64,000 nucleotides of DNA from contig NZ_JABKKF010000008.1 in assembly GCF_013166605.1 (NCBI RefSeq), positions 53,309 to 117,308 of the forward strand, read 5' to 3'. The stretch comes from Xylanibacter muris. GTDB lineage: Bacteria; Bacteroidota; Bacteroidia; Bacteroidales; Bacteroidaceae. Shown one piece after another: positions 17,203-26,913 of the stretch. Within the stretch, counting starts at the first letter, position 1, and each line of letters begins with the position of its first letter. A program made the translations under genes and the position numbers. The notes under the pieces were generated by a model. The model saw nothing but the letters and a program-made list of their open reading frames with translations, searched no databases and had not been told where the DNA came from.

Positions 17203-19829
17203 TATCGGACGGCATTCTCATTCCCGGCAGTCTCCATGCCTGTATCCGAATGCTCGGCATTTGCATCGCGTGCGGCCATTATCAGTCTGAACTTATCCCT
17301 ATATTTCTGAATGTCCTTTTTCCTGTACGGATGCCTCTCACGCATTTTCTCGTCTATATTTCCTTCGTTAAAATAAAGACGCTTATAACTCGGTTCCAAA
17401 TCAAAGCTATGCTGGAAATATGCAAGGAAATGCGGGGCGTCATTGTCCGTAGTAAGTGACGTATCGCCATTATGCTCATTCAAGTATTTCTCCTTTGCTT
17501 TCTCATATACCTTATAGCCAATCTGGTCATGTATCATCATAGCATTCTCCTCTTCTTCCGTCAGTATCCTGAATCCGTCATTTCCTAAACCGAGCTGTAA
17601 AGCCGGCTCGGTTCCGGCCTCATCAGACCATAATATTCCCTTAAGATACCATTTCTTCGGATTGTCATCACCGAGCATGTCGACATACCGCTCAATCTCC
17701 TCACGCGACCGGCTGGAGTACTTACGAAGCTCTGTATATAGAATCGCCTTGTTTTCATCAGATTCCATCACATAGGCCTCCGCCTCTTTCAACAGTCTTC
17801 TTTGTTCCGGATTTTCAAGCTGGCCCAACATATCCTTCAGATAGTACATCTGAAAATTAAGGAAGTGCCTTATTACCTTTGTCTCCGCCCTACCGGGCAC
17901 CATATTAAGAAGATACATCGCAGTATCCAGTTTTTGCATCTGGAAATAATTCACGGCCTGAGTCAATACTATTTCCGGTCGGTTATAGACCATTATTGCT
18001 TCTCCGTTCATATCTGTAGGGCTGTACCCGGCCTTTTTTCCAAAATAGATAAAAGGTTTCAGAATCTCGACATCAGGAGTTCCCGAACGTATTTTCAACA
18101 AAGCCATACGGTTGCATACGTATGGTGCCAGCTTGGTGCGTTCATACGCCTGCTGAGATATAATATGTTTGTATGCAAGCATAGTGACAGTGTCAAGTTC
18201 GGTACTATCAGCTATTGTTGCAAAAAGATTATAATAGTCACCGTTGGAAAAACGCTCCTTACCGGCAAGCAGCTCTCTTTTCTTCGCATAATAAGCATCT
18301 ACTGCCTCTTCAGCATTCATTATATGCTGAAGTTCATAACGATAGTCAACAGTCATTATTCGCTGGTTTTCCAATACCGGCAATATCTCCTTTTCATAAA
18401 AAGGCATATTGCGCAGCTTTATGTTCACCTGTTCCGGCTTTGTTCCGGATATAGTGTTGTTCACCATCTCCATTATCTCGGCAGAGGTCCCACGCCTTTG
18501 AAGCTCTGCCACGACATCCTCCCATGTGTAAACCAACGGATGTTTCTGATTGATATGCACATCACCGGGCAAATAGCCCCTGATCATCCTAATGGCCATT
18601 GCGGAACGCTTCCTTGCCAGCTCGGTATTGCTTGACAGCATACCGTCAGGCGAAGCTCCTCCCTGAATATTAACGACTCTTAGATTACTTCCGTACGACC
18701 GTAACTCGGCTATCAGCTTATTACGCTCCAGGTCGTTCACGGAATCATTGGTAAGAACATCCTTCCCGACTTTAAATTTCAGCGACAGCTTGGTATTCTT
18801 TCGCATATAGTTTTCTTCGGCAGGCTCCATAAACTCTTCACTTATCGGCTGTTCTTTCAATGCCACGGAGAAATCCATAAACTTAAACGGCTTATAGGCC
18901 AGACAACTGCCCGTCCCTTCCCCGCCATTGGTCCAATAAGGGTGATGATAGTCCTCCAGTATCGTATAATATATACCTTTATAATTCTTTTTCACGTCTG
19001 GCTTCCTGAATGTCACACTTTCCTTATATACAAAATTAGTCTGGCTTCGCAGAACATTCACACTGTCATATCCCCGTGAAAGCGAGTCATTTTTCTTATA
19101 ATCAAAAGCGAAACGCTTATCCTGAAGCCTATGATACCGCTCACCTTCAAACACTATCGGGTTCAAATAAGCCACAGTGTCATCTGTCTGGCAGTCTATG
19201 GCAACAGGCTGTACAATAAGCCTGGAATCGTCTTTGACATAGCCTGCCGGAAGATTTATATTTATATTGAAAATCACTCTGTCTCCAAGATCAATCGGCG
19301 GAACTTTCTCAAACTTTGACGTATCTGTGATAACCTTAACTATATCCACATTCTTAAGATGCTGCACAGACGTGTCGACAAACATTTTCCTTATTTCCTT
19401 CCTCCCCTTCTTTATCGTGAACACATCCAACAGTTTTCTCTCACGGTTTGGCAACACCAATACCGCATCGCCTATGAATCCACGTACCTTAAAGGAACCT
19501 GTATTTGCTTTCTTAAACGTGATTTTCTCTTTCTTCAACAACTTTGTCAATGCCTCGACATCCTTGCCCGTCTCTTCATCAGACAAGACGTTGTTCAGTT
19601 TGCTCTTCAACGTATTTGCAGCCTTCTCCGACTTCAGTACGATGTATTCTACAGACACGGGCTCTCCTTTTCCCGTCCTGTTATCTTTCAATGTAAGATA
19701 AAAAGTGACGGTCTCCATATCGGGATCATCATCTTCATCCTGGGCAGAAACCGGCATAAGACAAAAAACAGACAGAAATAATGCTGCTATATATACATTA
19801 TTAATATATGACAAACTCTTCAGAAACAT
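17202..19829 (-). CDS. Large exported protein with an OmpA-like region
   Basis: 875 residues with a signal peptide (MFLKSLSYINNVYIAALFLSVFCLMPVSAQ). After a beta-rich N-terminal half, an OmpA_C-like segment appears at about residues 355-420 (FKVGKDVLTNDSVNDLERN, then VNIQGGASPDGMLSSNTELA and ARKRSAMAIRMI), resembling the peptidoglycan-binding fold. The C-terminal half is helical and TPR-like. It sits between a DUF3575 protein and the barrel gene, an arrangement seen in Bacteroidales fimbrial loci where OmpA-like proteins anchor the structure to peptidoglycan. That role is an inference. Confidence 0.65.
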   Translation of the reverse strand: MFLKSLSYINNVYIAALFLSVFCLMPVSAQDEDDDPDMETVTFYLTLKDNRTGKGEPVSVEYIVLKSEKAANTLKSKLNNVLSDEETGKDVEALTKLLKKEKITFKKANTGSFKVRGFIGDAVLVLPNRERKLLDVFTIKKGRKEIRKMFVDTSVQHLKNVDIVKVITDTSKFEKVPPIDLGDRVIFNININLPAGYVKDDSRLIVQPVAIDCQTDDTVAYLNPIVFEGERYHRLQDKRFAFDYKKNDSLSRGYDSVNVLRSQTNFVYKESVTFRKPDVKKNYKGIYYTILEDYHHPYWTNGGEGTGSCLAYKPFKFMDFSVALKEQPISEEFMEPAEENYMRKNTKLSLKFKVGKDVLTNDSVNDLERNKLIAELRSYGSNLRVVNIQGGASPDGMLSSNTELARKRSAMAIRMIRGYLPGDVHINQKHPLVYTWEDVVAELQRRGTSAEIMEMVNNTISGTKPEQVNIKLRNMPFYEKEILPVLENQRIMTVDYRYELQHIMNAEEAVDAYYAKKRELLAGKERFSNGDYYNLFATIADSTELDTVTMLAYKHIISQQAYERTKLAPYVCNRMALLKIRSGTPDVEILKPFIYFGKKAGYSPTDMNGEAIMVYNRPEIVLTQAVNYFQMQKLDTAMYLLNMVPGRAETKVIRHFLNFQMYYLKDMLGQLENPEQRRLLKEAEAYVMESDENKAILYTELRKYSSRSREEIERYVDMLGDDNPKKWYLKGILWSDEAGTEPALQLGLGNDGFRILTEEEENAMMIHDQIGYKVYEKAKEKYLNEHNGDTSLTTDNDAPHFLAYFQHSFDLEPSYKRLYFNEGNIDEKMRERHPYRKKDIQKYRDKFRLIMAARDANAEHSDTGMETAGNENAVR

Positions 19830-19879
19830 GCCAACGGGTTATTTACGTATGAAAACCAAATATTATTATACATACAAAA

Positions 19880-20440
19880 CTACTTCAGAATATAAGAAAC
19901 CGACACTCCTATACGCGTAGGAAGCAACCAATAGCCGTTTGCATTCGCACGCTGTATATTGCCGTCAATAAATTCTTCGTCATAAAAGTCATTATCAAAG
20001 TATTCCTTATGCTTATAAAAAACAGGCCCGAACCCGGCATGACAGTCCACGTTTATACGCCGTGCAAGACTGAACACATATCCGAACGTAAGGCCGGCTC
20101 CCAATGCCGTACCATCGTAAATCTTACTTTTCCAGTGAATATCGTAACTTGCCGCAATGCCTCCTATTCCGAAAAACGGACCATGCATCGGACGTCCGGA
20201 AAAGAAATACCGGAATTCCGGCTGAACTCCGACAATCTTCATGTCAACTCCCCACGGCTTATAATTGCCGAACACATTGAGGCAAACTGTTGTACGCTCG
20301 CCCGTGACAAGCTCGAAACCGACATTTGGGGTTAAAAGCACATCTTGCACCACGTCTGTATTCACCGACAGCATCTGAGCCTTGATACCGGCAGACGACA
20401 GTAGCATAAGGAGTATTAAAAGTTGTCTGACTCTCTTCAT
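19880..20440 (-). CDS. DUF3575-type outer-membrane protein
   Basis: About 186 residues from the ATG at 20440 (the longer frame to 20470 begins with TTG). It has a signal peptide (MKRVRQLLILLMLLSSAGIKAQ) and the DUF3575 pattern: NTDVVQDVLLTPNVGFELV, GVQPEFRYFF, HGPFFGIGGIAASYD and a barrel terminus TRIGVSVSYILK. DUF3575 proteins are small barrels that recur in Bacteroidales fimbrial operons. A second, larger member heads this operon (25819-26913). Confidence 0.75.
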   Translation of the reverse strand: MKRVRQLLILLMLLSSAGIKAQMLSVNTDVVQDVLLTPNVGFELVTGERTTVCLNVFGNYKPWGVDMKIVGVQPEFRYFFSGRPMHGPFFGIGGIAASYDIHWKSKIYDGTALGAGLTFGYVFSLARRINVDCHAGFGPVFYKHKEYFDNDFYDEEFIDGNIQRANANGYWLLPTRIGVSVSYILK

Positions 20441-20497
20441 ATTGTCTTTATCTGGAATGCCGGTGCACAATGATATGCACCAGCATTCCTTAAAATA

Positions 20498-21634
20498 TTA
20501 ATAAATTATACCTGACCCGTTCAGAGTACTGTTGTCTGTAACCCATCCCGTCAGTGTCGCATCAATACCTACAGTCTTTGCACCGTTGATTGTCAACTTT
20601 ATATTATACGATTTCCCTGCCTCAAACTTTCCGTCGGCATTTGCAAAACGGATTGTCATGGGATGATCCGAATGGAATACATTTCCTGATTTATCCTTCA
20701 ATGTCACCTCAACAGTATAAGGAGCCACCCCGTCGACAGGAACAGGCAACAATATACCCTGGCCTATCGTCGTTTCCGTAGGACGGACAAAATGATCGTC
20801 TCTCAAGGCCACATCCCCCGAATCGCATAGACAGAAGTATGTGACCTTGTCCCATTCATAGCTGACAGTTCCGTCATTGGTTATATCCTCCCTGTCGGCA
20901 ACAGTAAGATATGCCACATCCGGAACATTATTAATCTTGATACTCTCAATGCCCATATTCAATGCCTCGTTGATTGTTCCGTCGGCATCAACACCAGGAA
21001 CCATAGAGAATGTCAGACGCATGAACTTATGTGTGAACGCAATCGACGGAGTCTCATTCTTATGACTTGCACTACGGAAATATGCCGCACTGTAAGCCAG
21101 ATTACCCTCACTGTCGTCAAGATTGTCAGTACGTCCCCATATAAGGTCTTGGGTGCCGTCGATAGGAATTACGGCCACTACGGAGCTTTCCGTATACCTG
21201 ATATTCTCCGTACGCGGATAGTATCCGTAGAATCTGTAGCTATACCAGTTACCCGTAGGATACCACCTTGACACTCCATCGGCCCAATCGATCATCGTGG
21301 CCGTCTTTGACTTGTTCTTGCGTGCATTGGCTTCAGTATTGTTCAGCCATACCGCATAACCACCGGTGCTCCAGTCTATTTCCGGCTCGACGGCATTGCG
21401 CCCGATGGTGTTCTTCGCAAGACAGAATATGCCAAGGCCGTCCGCTTCAAACAGGCCACCGTCCGACTCTACACTGGCACGTGTACCGCCAACAGGAGAG
21501 GATGACAGTCTTATCGGAACATCACTGTTTGATATTACTATATCCGAGCCACCAGTTTCAGGCATGTCTTCATTTGAACATGAAGCCGCCATAGCGAGCA
21601 GGCCAAGTCCTAAATAACAAATATATTTCTTCAT
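20498..21634 (-). CDS. Fimbrillin-family lipoprotein (Mfa-like), third in the operon
   Basis: 378 residues from the ATG at 21634 (the longer frame uses GTG). A lipoprotein signal (MKKYICYLGLGLLAMAASC) is followed by the fimbrillin pattern: VPIRLSSS near the mature N-terminus, an RWYPTGNWYSYRFYGYYPRT block, IDGTQDLIWGRTDN, a long internal segment with AFTHKFMRLTFSM, and the C-terminal KFEAGKSYNIKLTINGAKTV with ATLTGWV. These surface subunits are lipidated, then processed and polymerised by donor-strand exchange in Bacteroidales. It is probably a minor or tip subunit, since three divergent paralogues lie together. Confidence 0.85.
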   Translation of the reverse strand: MKKYICYLGLGLLAMAASCSNEDMPETGGSDIVISNSDVPIRLSSSPVGGTRASVESDGGLFEADGLGIFCLAKNTIGRNAVEPEIDWSTGGYAVWLNNTEANARKNKSKTATMIDWADGVSRWYPTGNWYSYRFYGYYPRTENIRYTESSVVAVIPIDGTQDLIWGRTDNLDDSEGNLAYSAAYFRSASHKNETPSIAFTHKFMRLTFSMVPGVDADGTINEALNMGIESIKINNVPDVAYLTVADREDITNDGTVSYEWDKVTYFCLCDSGDVALRDDHFVRPTETTIGQGILLPVPVDGVAPYTVEVTLKDKSGNVFHSDHPMTIRFANADGKFEAGKSYNIKLTINGAKTVGIDATLTGWVTDNSTLNGSGIIY

Positions 21635-21652
21635 CCGGATATTCACTCTATA

Positions 21653-22855
21653 TTAATTCTCATCTTCGTCTTCGGGAGTGATTGGCGCAATGGTATCTCC
21701 TTCTTTCCAAGGCTCCAATGTCGTTGTAACCTTTACTTCCTGCAAGCCGTATACAATGAATGTAATATTGTACGAAGTACCTGCCACAAACGGCAACTTG
21801 CTATCCGTGGTGACTTTCTTCATGGTATATGTGTAAGGCACTTTCTCCGAATTGGTCTTGTTAGGCTGCTGCAATACTATCTGAATCTCATAATCGTCCT
21901 GTGGAGCTACAAGGAGAGCCTCACCTACACTGAGTCCGGGAGCATTAACATCTTCCGAATAGGTCACCGCAACAGGCTCCAAAGCCTTCAGGTTGTCTGA
22001 ATTCTCATCACGCTGCTGTAATGAAAGGTTCTCCATATCCTCGTCAAATACAATCTGGCCTTCATCGTATGTATTGCCTGTGTAAACGGCAACAAGCTTT
22101 CCTGTATATTTTGACTTCACTCTTATTCCAACTACCTCGACATTGTTGTCCACGACCTCTTCTTTACCTGCCTTCACATTAAAGGTAAGACGAGTAAGAA
22201 GATGCTTGAAATTCAATGTCGGCTGGACACCGTGACGCGCGGCAAATGCAGAATAATAATTGTCTTTCTTTGCCTCGCCTACGCCATCCTGTCTTGCAAA
22301 ATCTTCTTTTTGCTCATCATTCAAGTCTGCCTTTGCCACCATGACATCCTGTGAGCCGTCAATGGCAAACCTTATGGAAATCTCTTCGTCTGTCTTGGTA
22401 TAGTCATCACCATTCTCATCAGGAAGCTGCGCACCGTCAAGACGGTAGCCCCAGAAGTCAAAGTTGTTCTGCCCGGGATAATATTTCACGCCAGCCTCTG
22501 CCACAGCCAATATGTTTTCCGGGTCCTGATCATTTGAAGGAGTGGTGAACACTGCATTATCAAAAATCGTTGTTTTCGTTGTTCCGTCATCAAACTCCGC
22601 AATCTCTGTAGTGTTTTTCTTCACCATGAAGACATTTATCTTCTCTGCATTCCAATAGTTCTTACCCTGATCGCCACCGACAGCGCCTACAGTTCCGGTA
22701 CCGCGTGTCAATGTCTTTAGCGATGTGACACCGATATTTATCGGCACAAGCCCGTCTGCGTTGTCAGAACCGCCACCGGCGATGATATCCTCACTTTGTG
22801 AACAGCTGCACAGCAGCATTGTCACAGAAAACATTGAAACAAATAATCTTTTCAT
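21653..22855 (-). CDS. Fimbrillin-family lipoprotein (Mfa-like), second in the operon
   Basis: 400 residues: lipobox LLCSC (MKRLFVSMFSVTMLLCSC), then a fimbrillin fold with IDGSQDVMVAKADLN, TLNFKHLLTRLTFNVKAG, PFVAGTSYNITFIVYGLQEV and a C-terminal TTLEPWKEGD. It ends in an acidic tail (PEDEDEN). It lies 50 bases after the upstream fimbrillin gene and 18 bases before the next, within the leftward operon. The balanced length and compact form make it the best candidate for the major shaft subunit, but this is only a guess. Confidence 0.85.
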   Translation of the reverse strand: MKRLFVSMFSVTMLLCSCSQSEDIIAGGGSDNADGLVPINIGVTSLKTLTRGTGTVGAVGGDQGKNYWNAEKINVFMVKKNTTEIAEFDDGTTKTTIFDNAVFTTPSNDQDPENILAVAEAGVKYYPGQNNFDFWGYRLDGAQLPDENGDDYTKTDEEISIRFAIDGSQDVMVAKADLNDEQKEDFARQDGVGEAKKDNYYSAFAARHGVQPTLNFKHLLTRLTFNVKAGKEEVVDNNVEVVGIRVKSKYTGKLVAVYTGNTYDEGQIVFDEDMENLSLQQRDENSDNLKALEPVAVTYSEDVNAPGLSVGEALLVAPQDDYEIQIVLQQPNKTNSEKVPYTYTMKKVTTDSKLPFVAGTSYNITFIVYGLQEVKVTTTLEPWKEGDTIAPITPEDEDEN

Positions 22856-22905
22856 GTCGTTAAAATTTAATTAATAATTATGTTTATAATATAGTTTTAC
22901 TTCTG

Positions 22906-24465
22906 TCACTCCGTACTCACTCCCGTATTATCATTATAGTTCGGGTCATCAGGCTCAATAGGAATTTCATCACCGGGATTCCATACATCTATGTCTGCCT
23001 CGACAATAATAGGCTGGAGGCCATATACGGCTATATTCATCGTATAGTACTTACCGGCCTTAAACATCCACCGTCCGGTATTCTCATCCCTGATATATCC
23101 TGACGGATTTGCGGATGCGCCCTGTTCCGCTGTCAGTTTATAAACAGCCGAAAGGTTCTGTATCCGTCCGTTTCTGAGCAACTGTTTGTATTCCAGTGTC
23201 ACTTCATATATAGAATCGGGAAACAGCATCAGCGAACCTCCCACATCAATATGATCACGACGGTCCCATGAAACATTTTTCCATTCGTTCTTCCAGCGAT
23301 CGGTCATATAACCCATATTCACCGTATTCTCCTCCTTAAACTTTTTATACTCTTCATAGTCGTACCATACTGAAGAGCCAAGAGGAGGACATTCGTCAGG
23401 CGTTCCGTCTTCATTGAATACAAGCGAGTCTCTCAACAGCAGGTCAGCCTTACGTCCGTCAGTATAAGGAGCGAATCCTATTGATGCCGTGTCGCTGTTT
23501 GTTGTCGCAACAACCAGACGCCCCCTGTCCCAACCTTTCATCTTTACAGCCGTAATAAGGATACTGTCGGCTGCCGGCTCACCCGGGAAAGCCCTGAATC
23601 TAAACTGAGACAGCCGGTGATTCATCTTTACAATAGGATATATGCCGCGATGAGCCGCAAAAGTGCTGTATCCCCCTATCAGTTCTATTTTCTCACGGTC
23701 CTTCTGATTCTTTATATTTGCATTTTTATATTCCTCATCCAAACGTTTTTTTGTCAGGCGCGGAGCATATCCGCACATTATATCCTGCGTACCGTCTATT
23801 GTCAGGTCATACCATATCATGTCTTTCTCGCGATGAGGAACACAACCGTCGCCTCTCTTGTCGAGATTATCAATGAAATAGGCAAAGAAGTTGTAGCCCG
23901 TCTCCTCATACATGGCGCTGTAATATATGGCATTGTCTTCTCCAAGTATTTCACTATTGCCTTCAAGAAAAGGCTCCAACGCACCTACACCGTCCGTATT
24001 AGGCCTTGTGGGCATGCCGAAATCATAATCAGGACCGTCTACCAGGCAACTCTCATTATTCTTATCTTTATCATGGCCCAAGGCAAAGAAGCTTTTCCTC
24101 AGGTCAGGACTCTTTCCTTTGAAAGGCCCTCCATGCTTGTCAGCCTCCGTACGGAAAGCGTATATATAGAATATCGAGTTGTTATACTTCCTTTTATCAC
24201 CTTCATTATATTCCATAAACGCACCGGTCCCGCTACTGCGGGTCGATGATATTGAAAAGAAATTCTGCTCATTGACAAACACCATTATGGGAGTCTTGTC
24301 ATAAGTCTCCGTATTCGTTATCTCATCTCCATTATCATAACTCAATCCCGGATAAGCCTGCGAACATGATACCGTAATAACCAAAACGGTCAATAATGCC
24401 GGGAAAGATTTCCAATTTATAACTTTCAGCATATCAGTATATTTACTTCCTTTTGTTTTCATCAT
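22906..24465 (-). CDS. Fimbrillin-family lipoprotein (large), first in the operon
   Basis: 519 residues with lipobox VSC at the end of a hydrophobic stretch (LLTVLVITVSCSQ). Fimbrillin hallmarks are YNFFAYFIDN, IDGTQDIMCGYAP, VKMNHRLSQFRFRAFPGE, and the C-terminal FKAGKYYTMNIAVYGLQPI with DIDVWNPGDEIP. It is longer than its two paralogues because of extra loops, consistent with a tip or adhesin subunit. It overlaps the upstream DUF5119 gene by four bases (ATGA). Confidence 0.8.
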   Translation of the reverse strand: MMKTKGSKYTDMLKVINWKSFPALLTVLVITVSCSQAYPGLSYDNGDEITNTETYDKTPIMVFVNEQNFFSISSTRSSGTGAFMEYNEGDKRKYNNSIFYIYAFRTEADKHGGPFKGKSPDLRKSFFALGHDKDKNNESCLVDGPDYDFGMPTRPNTDGVGALEPFLEGNSEILGEDNAIYYSAMYEETGYNFFAYFIDNLDKRGDGCVPHREKDMIWYDLTIDGTQDIMCGYAPRLTKKRLDEEYKNANIKNQKDREKIELIGGYSTFAAHRGIYPIVKMNHRLSQFRFRAFPGEPAADSILITAVKMKGWDRGRLVVATTNSDTASIGFAPYTDGRKADLLLRDSLVFNEDGTPDECPPLGSSVWYDYEEYKKFKEENTVNMGYMTDRWKNEWKNVSWDRRDHIDVGGSLMLFPDSIYEVTLEYKQLLRNGRIQNLSAVYKLTAEQGASANPSGYIRDENTGRWMFKAGKYYTMNIAVYGLQPIIVEADIDVWNPGDEIPIEPDDPNYNDNTGVSTE

Positions 24466-25838
24466 ATATCCATATTAAAATCTCCGTCGCACGGCAACCA
24501 ACGGTCTATACCACCGTTATTGTCAGGACTCTCAAGTATATCCCTGCCGTTTATTACCAGATTCACCTTTATGTCCAACTTTCCGCTAATGCCATTCCTT
24601 ACAGCATGCTTGCCATCCTCTGTCTTTCTGTAAAGATTTGACTTCATCAGAGTATTGTACAGATTTATTTTCCCCTGGAATTTTTTATATTCGCCATCTC
24701 CCGTGCTCGCATAAATCAGTACCTGCATTATTCCCGGACCAGTAACCATATCTCGGCTTGTACTCGACACTATGCTCGGCACATCTATTACGGCCCGGCA
24801 TTCCACATTATTCCGGTTGTACAGATTGTCAGACTTCCCGCTTTCTCCCGCCACACAGCAATCACACCTGAACATCATCTTGCATGTTTCCGTTATATCG
24901 AGATATCCGCGCGAGAGGTTTATTCTCTGGGGCACCCCGGATATTTCCGCCCACACACTGTCTATCTTGAAATTGACCTTGCCCATATCCTTCTTTATCT
25001 CAAACCGGATATCTATGGACTGAGTGACCGGAAGAGGTCTGAACTTATGCTCCTTTACAATATTAGCCGGTATTTCCATTACTGTAGTCGTATCAAAATA
25101 AACCGGCCGTATATCCGATATCATATATCCCTTATAAGGATTATAATCCTCCCAGTTTTCAACGCTTATCGACTTTTTAAATTCCTTATCATTCTTGCCA
25201 TAAGTCTTATATTCGATATTAAAGTCCTGAAACCTACTGTCCTGCATATCGTCTGTGATATAGGCCATTATGTTCTCTTTCTTAAGCTCTGCAGCCCCCA
25301 TTGTGAAGGTTATGAGTTTATAATAGCCGCTTTTTATTCTGAATTCATCCACAGAAGATATCCCGTCGGCATCACCTTCACCTTCATCGTCCTCTGTCTC
25401 ATCGTCTTCACCGTCCTCTGTCTCATTGCCCTCAACATCATCGCCAGACTCTCCCATACTGTCAGTGTCATCCTGCTCTCCGTCAGGCCCCACAGTATCT
25501 CCTCCGTCCGGATCGTCAACGTCTTCACCGTCTTCTGTCCCTGTTTCCAAATCATCAGGAGCATTATGAAGATAGTTTCCCTTAAGGTCGGTCGTACTTA
25601 ATGCCATTACGCATTTCCAGTGGTTTATAATCCTGTTGGCAACGACAAACATGGAATCCGGCCTGTCTTCCGCATCAATGTTTCCCCATTCATAATCAAA
25701 CTTCACAGCAGTATAATGCGGATGCTGAACGTCACGGCACAGTTCTATACCGCTGTCACATGAAGCCAGCAGCATTGCGGCATGCAATGCCGCCACTATT
25801 ATTATAAACCTTATACTATTATTCATCAACATCACCAT
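24462..25838 (-). CDS. DUF5119 fimbrial lipoprotein with an acidic low-complexity insert
   Basis: 458 residues: lipobox LLASC, then the DUF5119 start (IELCRDVQHPHYTAVKFDYEW). The family is typical of Bacteroidales fimbrial operons and is thought to be an accessory or anchoring subunit. An insert at about residues 95-165 is almost entirely D, E, G, T and S, which is unusual and points to a flexible spacer. The remainder carries the usual KGYMISDIRPVYFDTTTVME and IDIRFEIKK segments. It overlaps both neighbours (20 bases with DUF3575 upstream, 4 bases with the fimbrillin gene downstream). Confidence 0.8.
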   Translation of the reverse strand: MVMLMNNSIRFIIIVAALHAAMLLASCDSGIELCRDVQHPHYTAVKFDYEWGNIDAEDRPDSMFVVANRIINHWKCVMALSTTDLKGNYLHNAPDDLETGTEDGEDVDDPDGGDTVGPDGEQDDTDSMGESGDDVEGNETEDGEDDETEDDEGEGDADGISSVDEFRIKSGYYKLITFTMGAAELKKENIMAYITDDMQDSRFQDFNIEYKTYGKNDKEFKKSISVENWEDYNPYKGYMISDIRPVYFDTTTVMEIPANIVKEHKFRPLPVTQSIDIRFEIKKDMGKVNFKIDSVWAEISGVPQRINLSRGYLDITETCKMMFRCDCCVAGESGKSDNLYNRNNVECRAVIDVPSIVSSTSRDMVTGPGIMQVLIYASTGDGEYKKFQGKINLYNTLMKSNLYRKTEDGKHAVRNGISGKLDIKVNLVINGRDILESPDNNGGIDRWLPCDGDFNMDI

Positions 25839-26913
25839 TCTTTATGTATCTTACATCATTGCCACCTGTTGCATCTACTTTTTTCTTTTTCTTCCTATTG
25901 CCGTTTTTATCGTTCCCGCTCTTCTTGTCTTTGTTCACGGAAACGGAATCATTTTCCACAGCAACAATCTTTCTCGCCTCCTTTACGGACTTCCGCCTGT
26001 TTGCCTCCGCAACCGAATCATACACGGCAAAGAAAGCCTCACGTATTTCTTTTTGCCTGTTTGCCGCATTTATCCTATTCTGCCTCTCGGTTTCCATTAT
26101 AAGCTGCCTTGAGCGCATAGAATCTATATAAGAGGCATCTGTCTCTATTCTCCAACGATACTTTCTGATTACAGGATACCTGCCAAAACGATAGACAAAT
26201 CCGACACGCAACTCGTTTACTGACGGAACAACAGACTTACATCCTGTCTCCACCAAAGGATAACAGTTGCTTTCGCGATCATGAACATATTTATCATATT
26301 TACGGTAAGCCAGACCGGCGCTCACTCCTGCTTCAAAATCAACAGTATTACCGTTTCCAAACTCATACAACGGCCTTACTATTCCGTATATAAAGCCGAA
26401 AGAAAGGGCATTACCCTGCTTTCCGTATTTTCCCAACTTAGTCGAAAAGCTCGAACATGCCAGATACAGTCCGCGATAATATGTTGTAAGCGGATGCCTT
26501 ACTCTTGACCTGCGGCAGGAAAACAAACGGTCGATAAAACGGTCATGACGCATTACATTGTTATTGTCGCTCAACTCACGCGTACGCCAATAGTTTCTGA
26601 ATTCCAGCCTTATCTCCTTTACATCATACACCAGTCCTGAAGAAAATGTATGGTCTGTCTGCCAGTTATATCTAAAGTTCAGCCCTGCCGTCCATCTGTT
26701 CCAGTTTGTATTAAGGATATCAAACTCCACACCTGCATTCGGTATCAACAACGTCCAGTCAATCATGTTTGTCCTTACCGTTATACGTTCGGCCAAAGAA
26801 AGCGTGTCGACCTTGCGCCTTGTTTCTATCAGCTGTGAATTTGCATTTATGGCAACTGACAAGAAACAGACAAGTATGAATACTTTTGAATATATTTTAT
26901 TAATAAAACCCAT
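25819..26913 (-). CDS. DUF3575 outer-membrane protein heading the fimbrial structural genes
   Basis: 364 residues with a signal peptide (MGFINKIYSKVFILVCFLSVAINANSQ cut into its h-region FILVCFLSVA) and the DUF3575 signature RTNMIDWTLLIPNAGVEFDI, then LNFRYNW and EIRLEFRNYWRT. After the barrel-like domain (to about residue 260) it carries a K/R/E-rich, probably helical tail ending in a lysine cluster and an acidic terminus. It begins exactly at the base after the regulator's stop codon (TAA-ATG), so the regulator and this gene are translated from the same message. Confidence 0.8.
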   Translation of the reverse strand: MGFINKIYSKVFILVCFLSVAINANSQLIETRRKVDTLSLAERITVRTNMIDWTLLIPNAGVEFDILNTNWNRWTAGLNFRYNWQTDHTFSSGLVYDVKEIRLEFRNYWRTRELSDNNNVMRHDRFIDRLFSCRRSRVRHPLTTYYRGLYLACSSFSTKLGKYGKQGNALSFGFIYGIVRPLYEFGNGNTVDFEAGVSAGLAYRKYDKYVHDRESNCYPLVETGCKSVVPSVNELRVGFVYRFGRYPVIRKYRWRIETDASYIDSMRSRQLIMETERQNRINAANRQKEIREAFFAVYDSVAEANRRKSVKEARKIVAVENDSVSVNKDKKSGNDKNGNRKKKKKVDATGGNDVRYIKNGDVDE

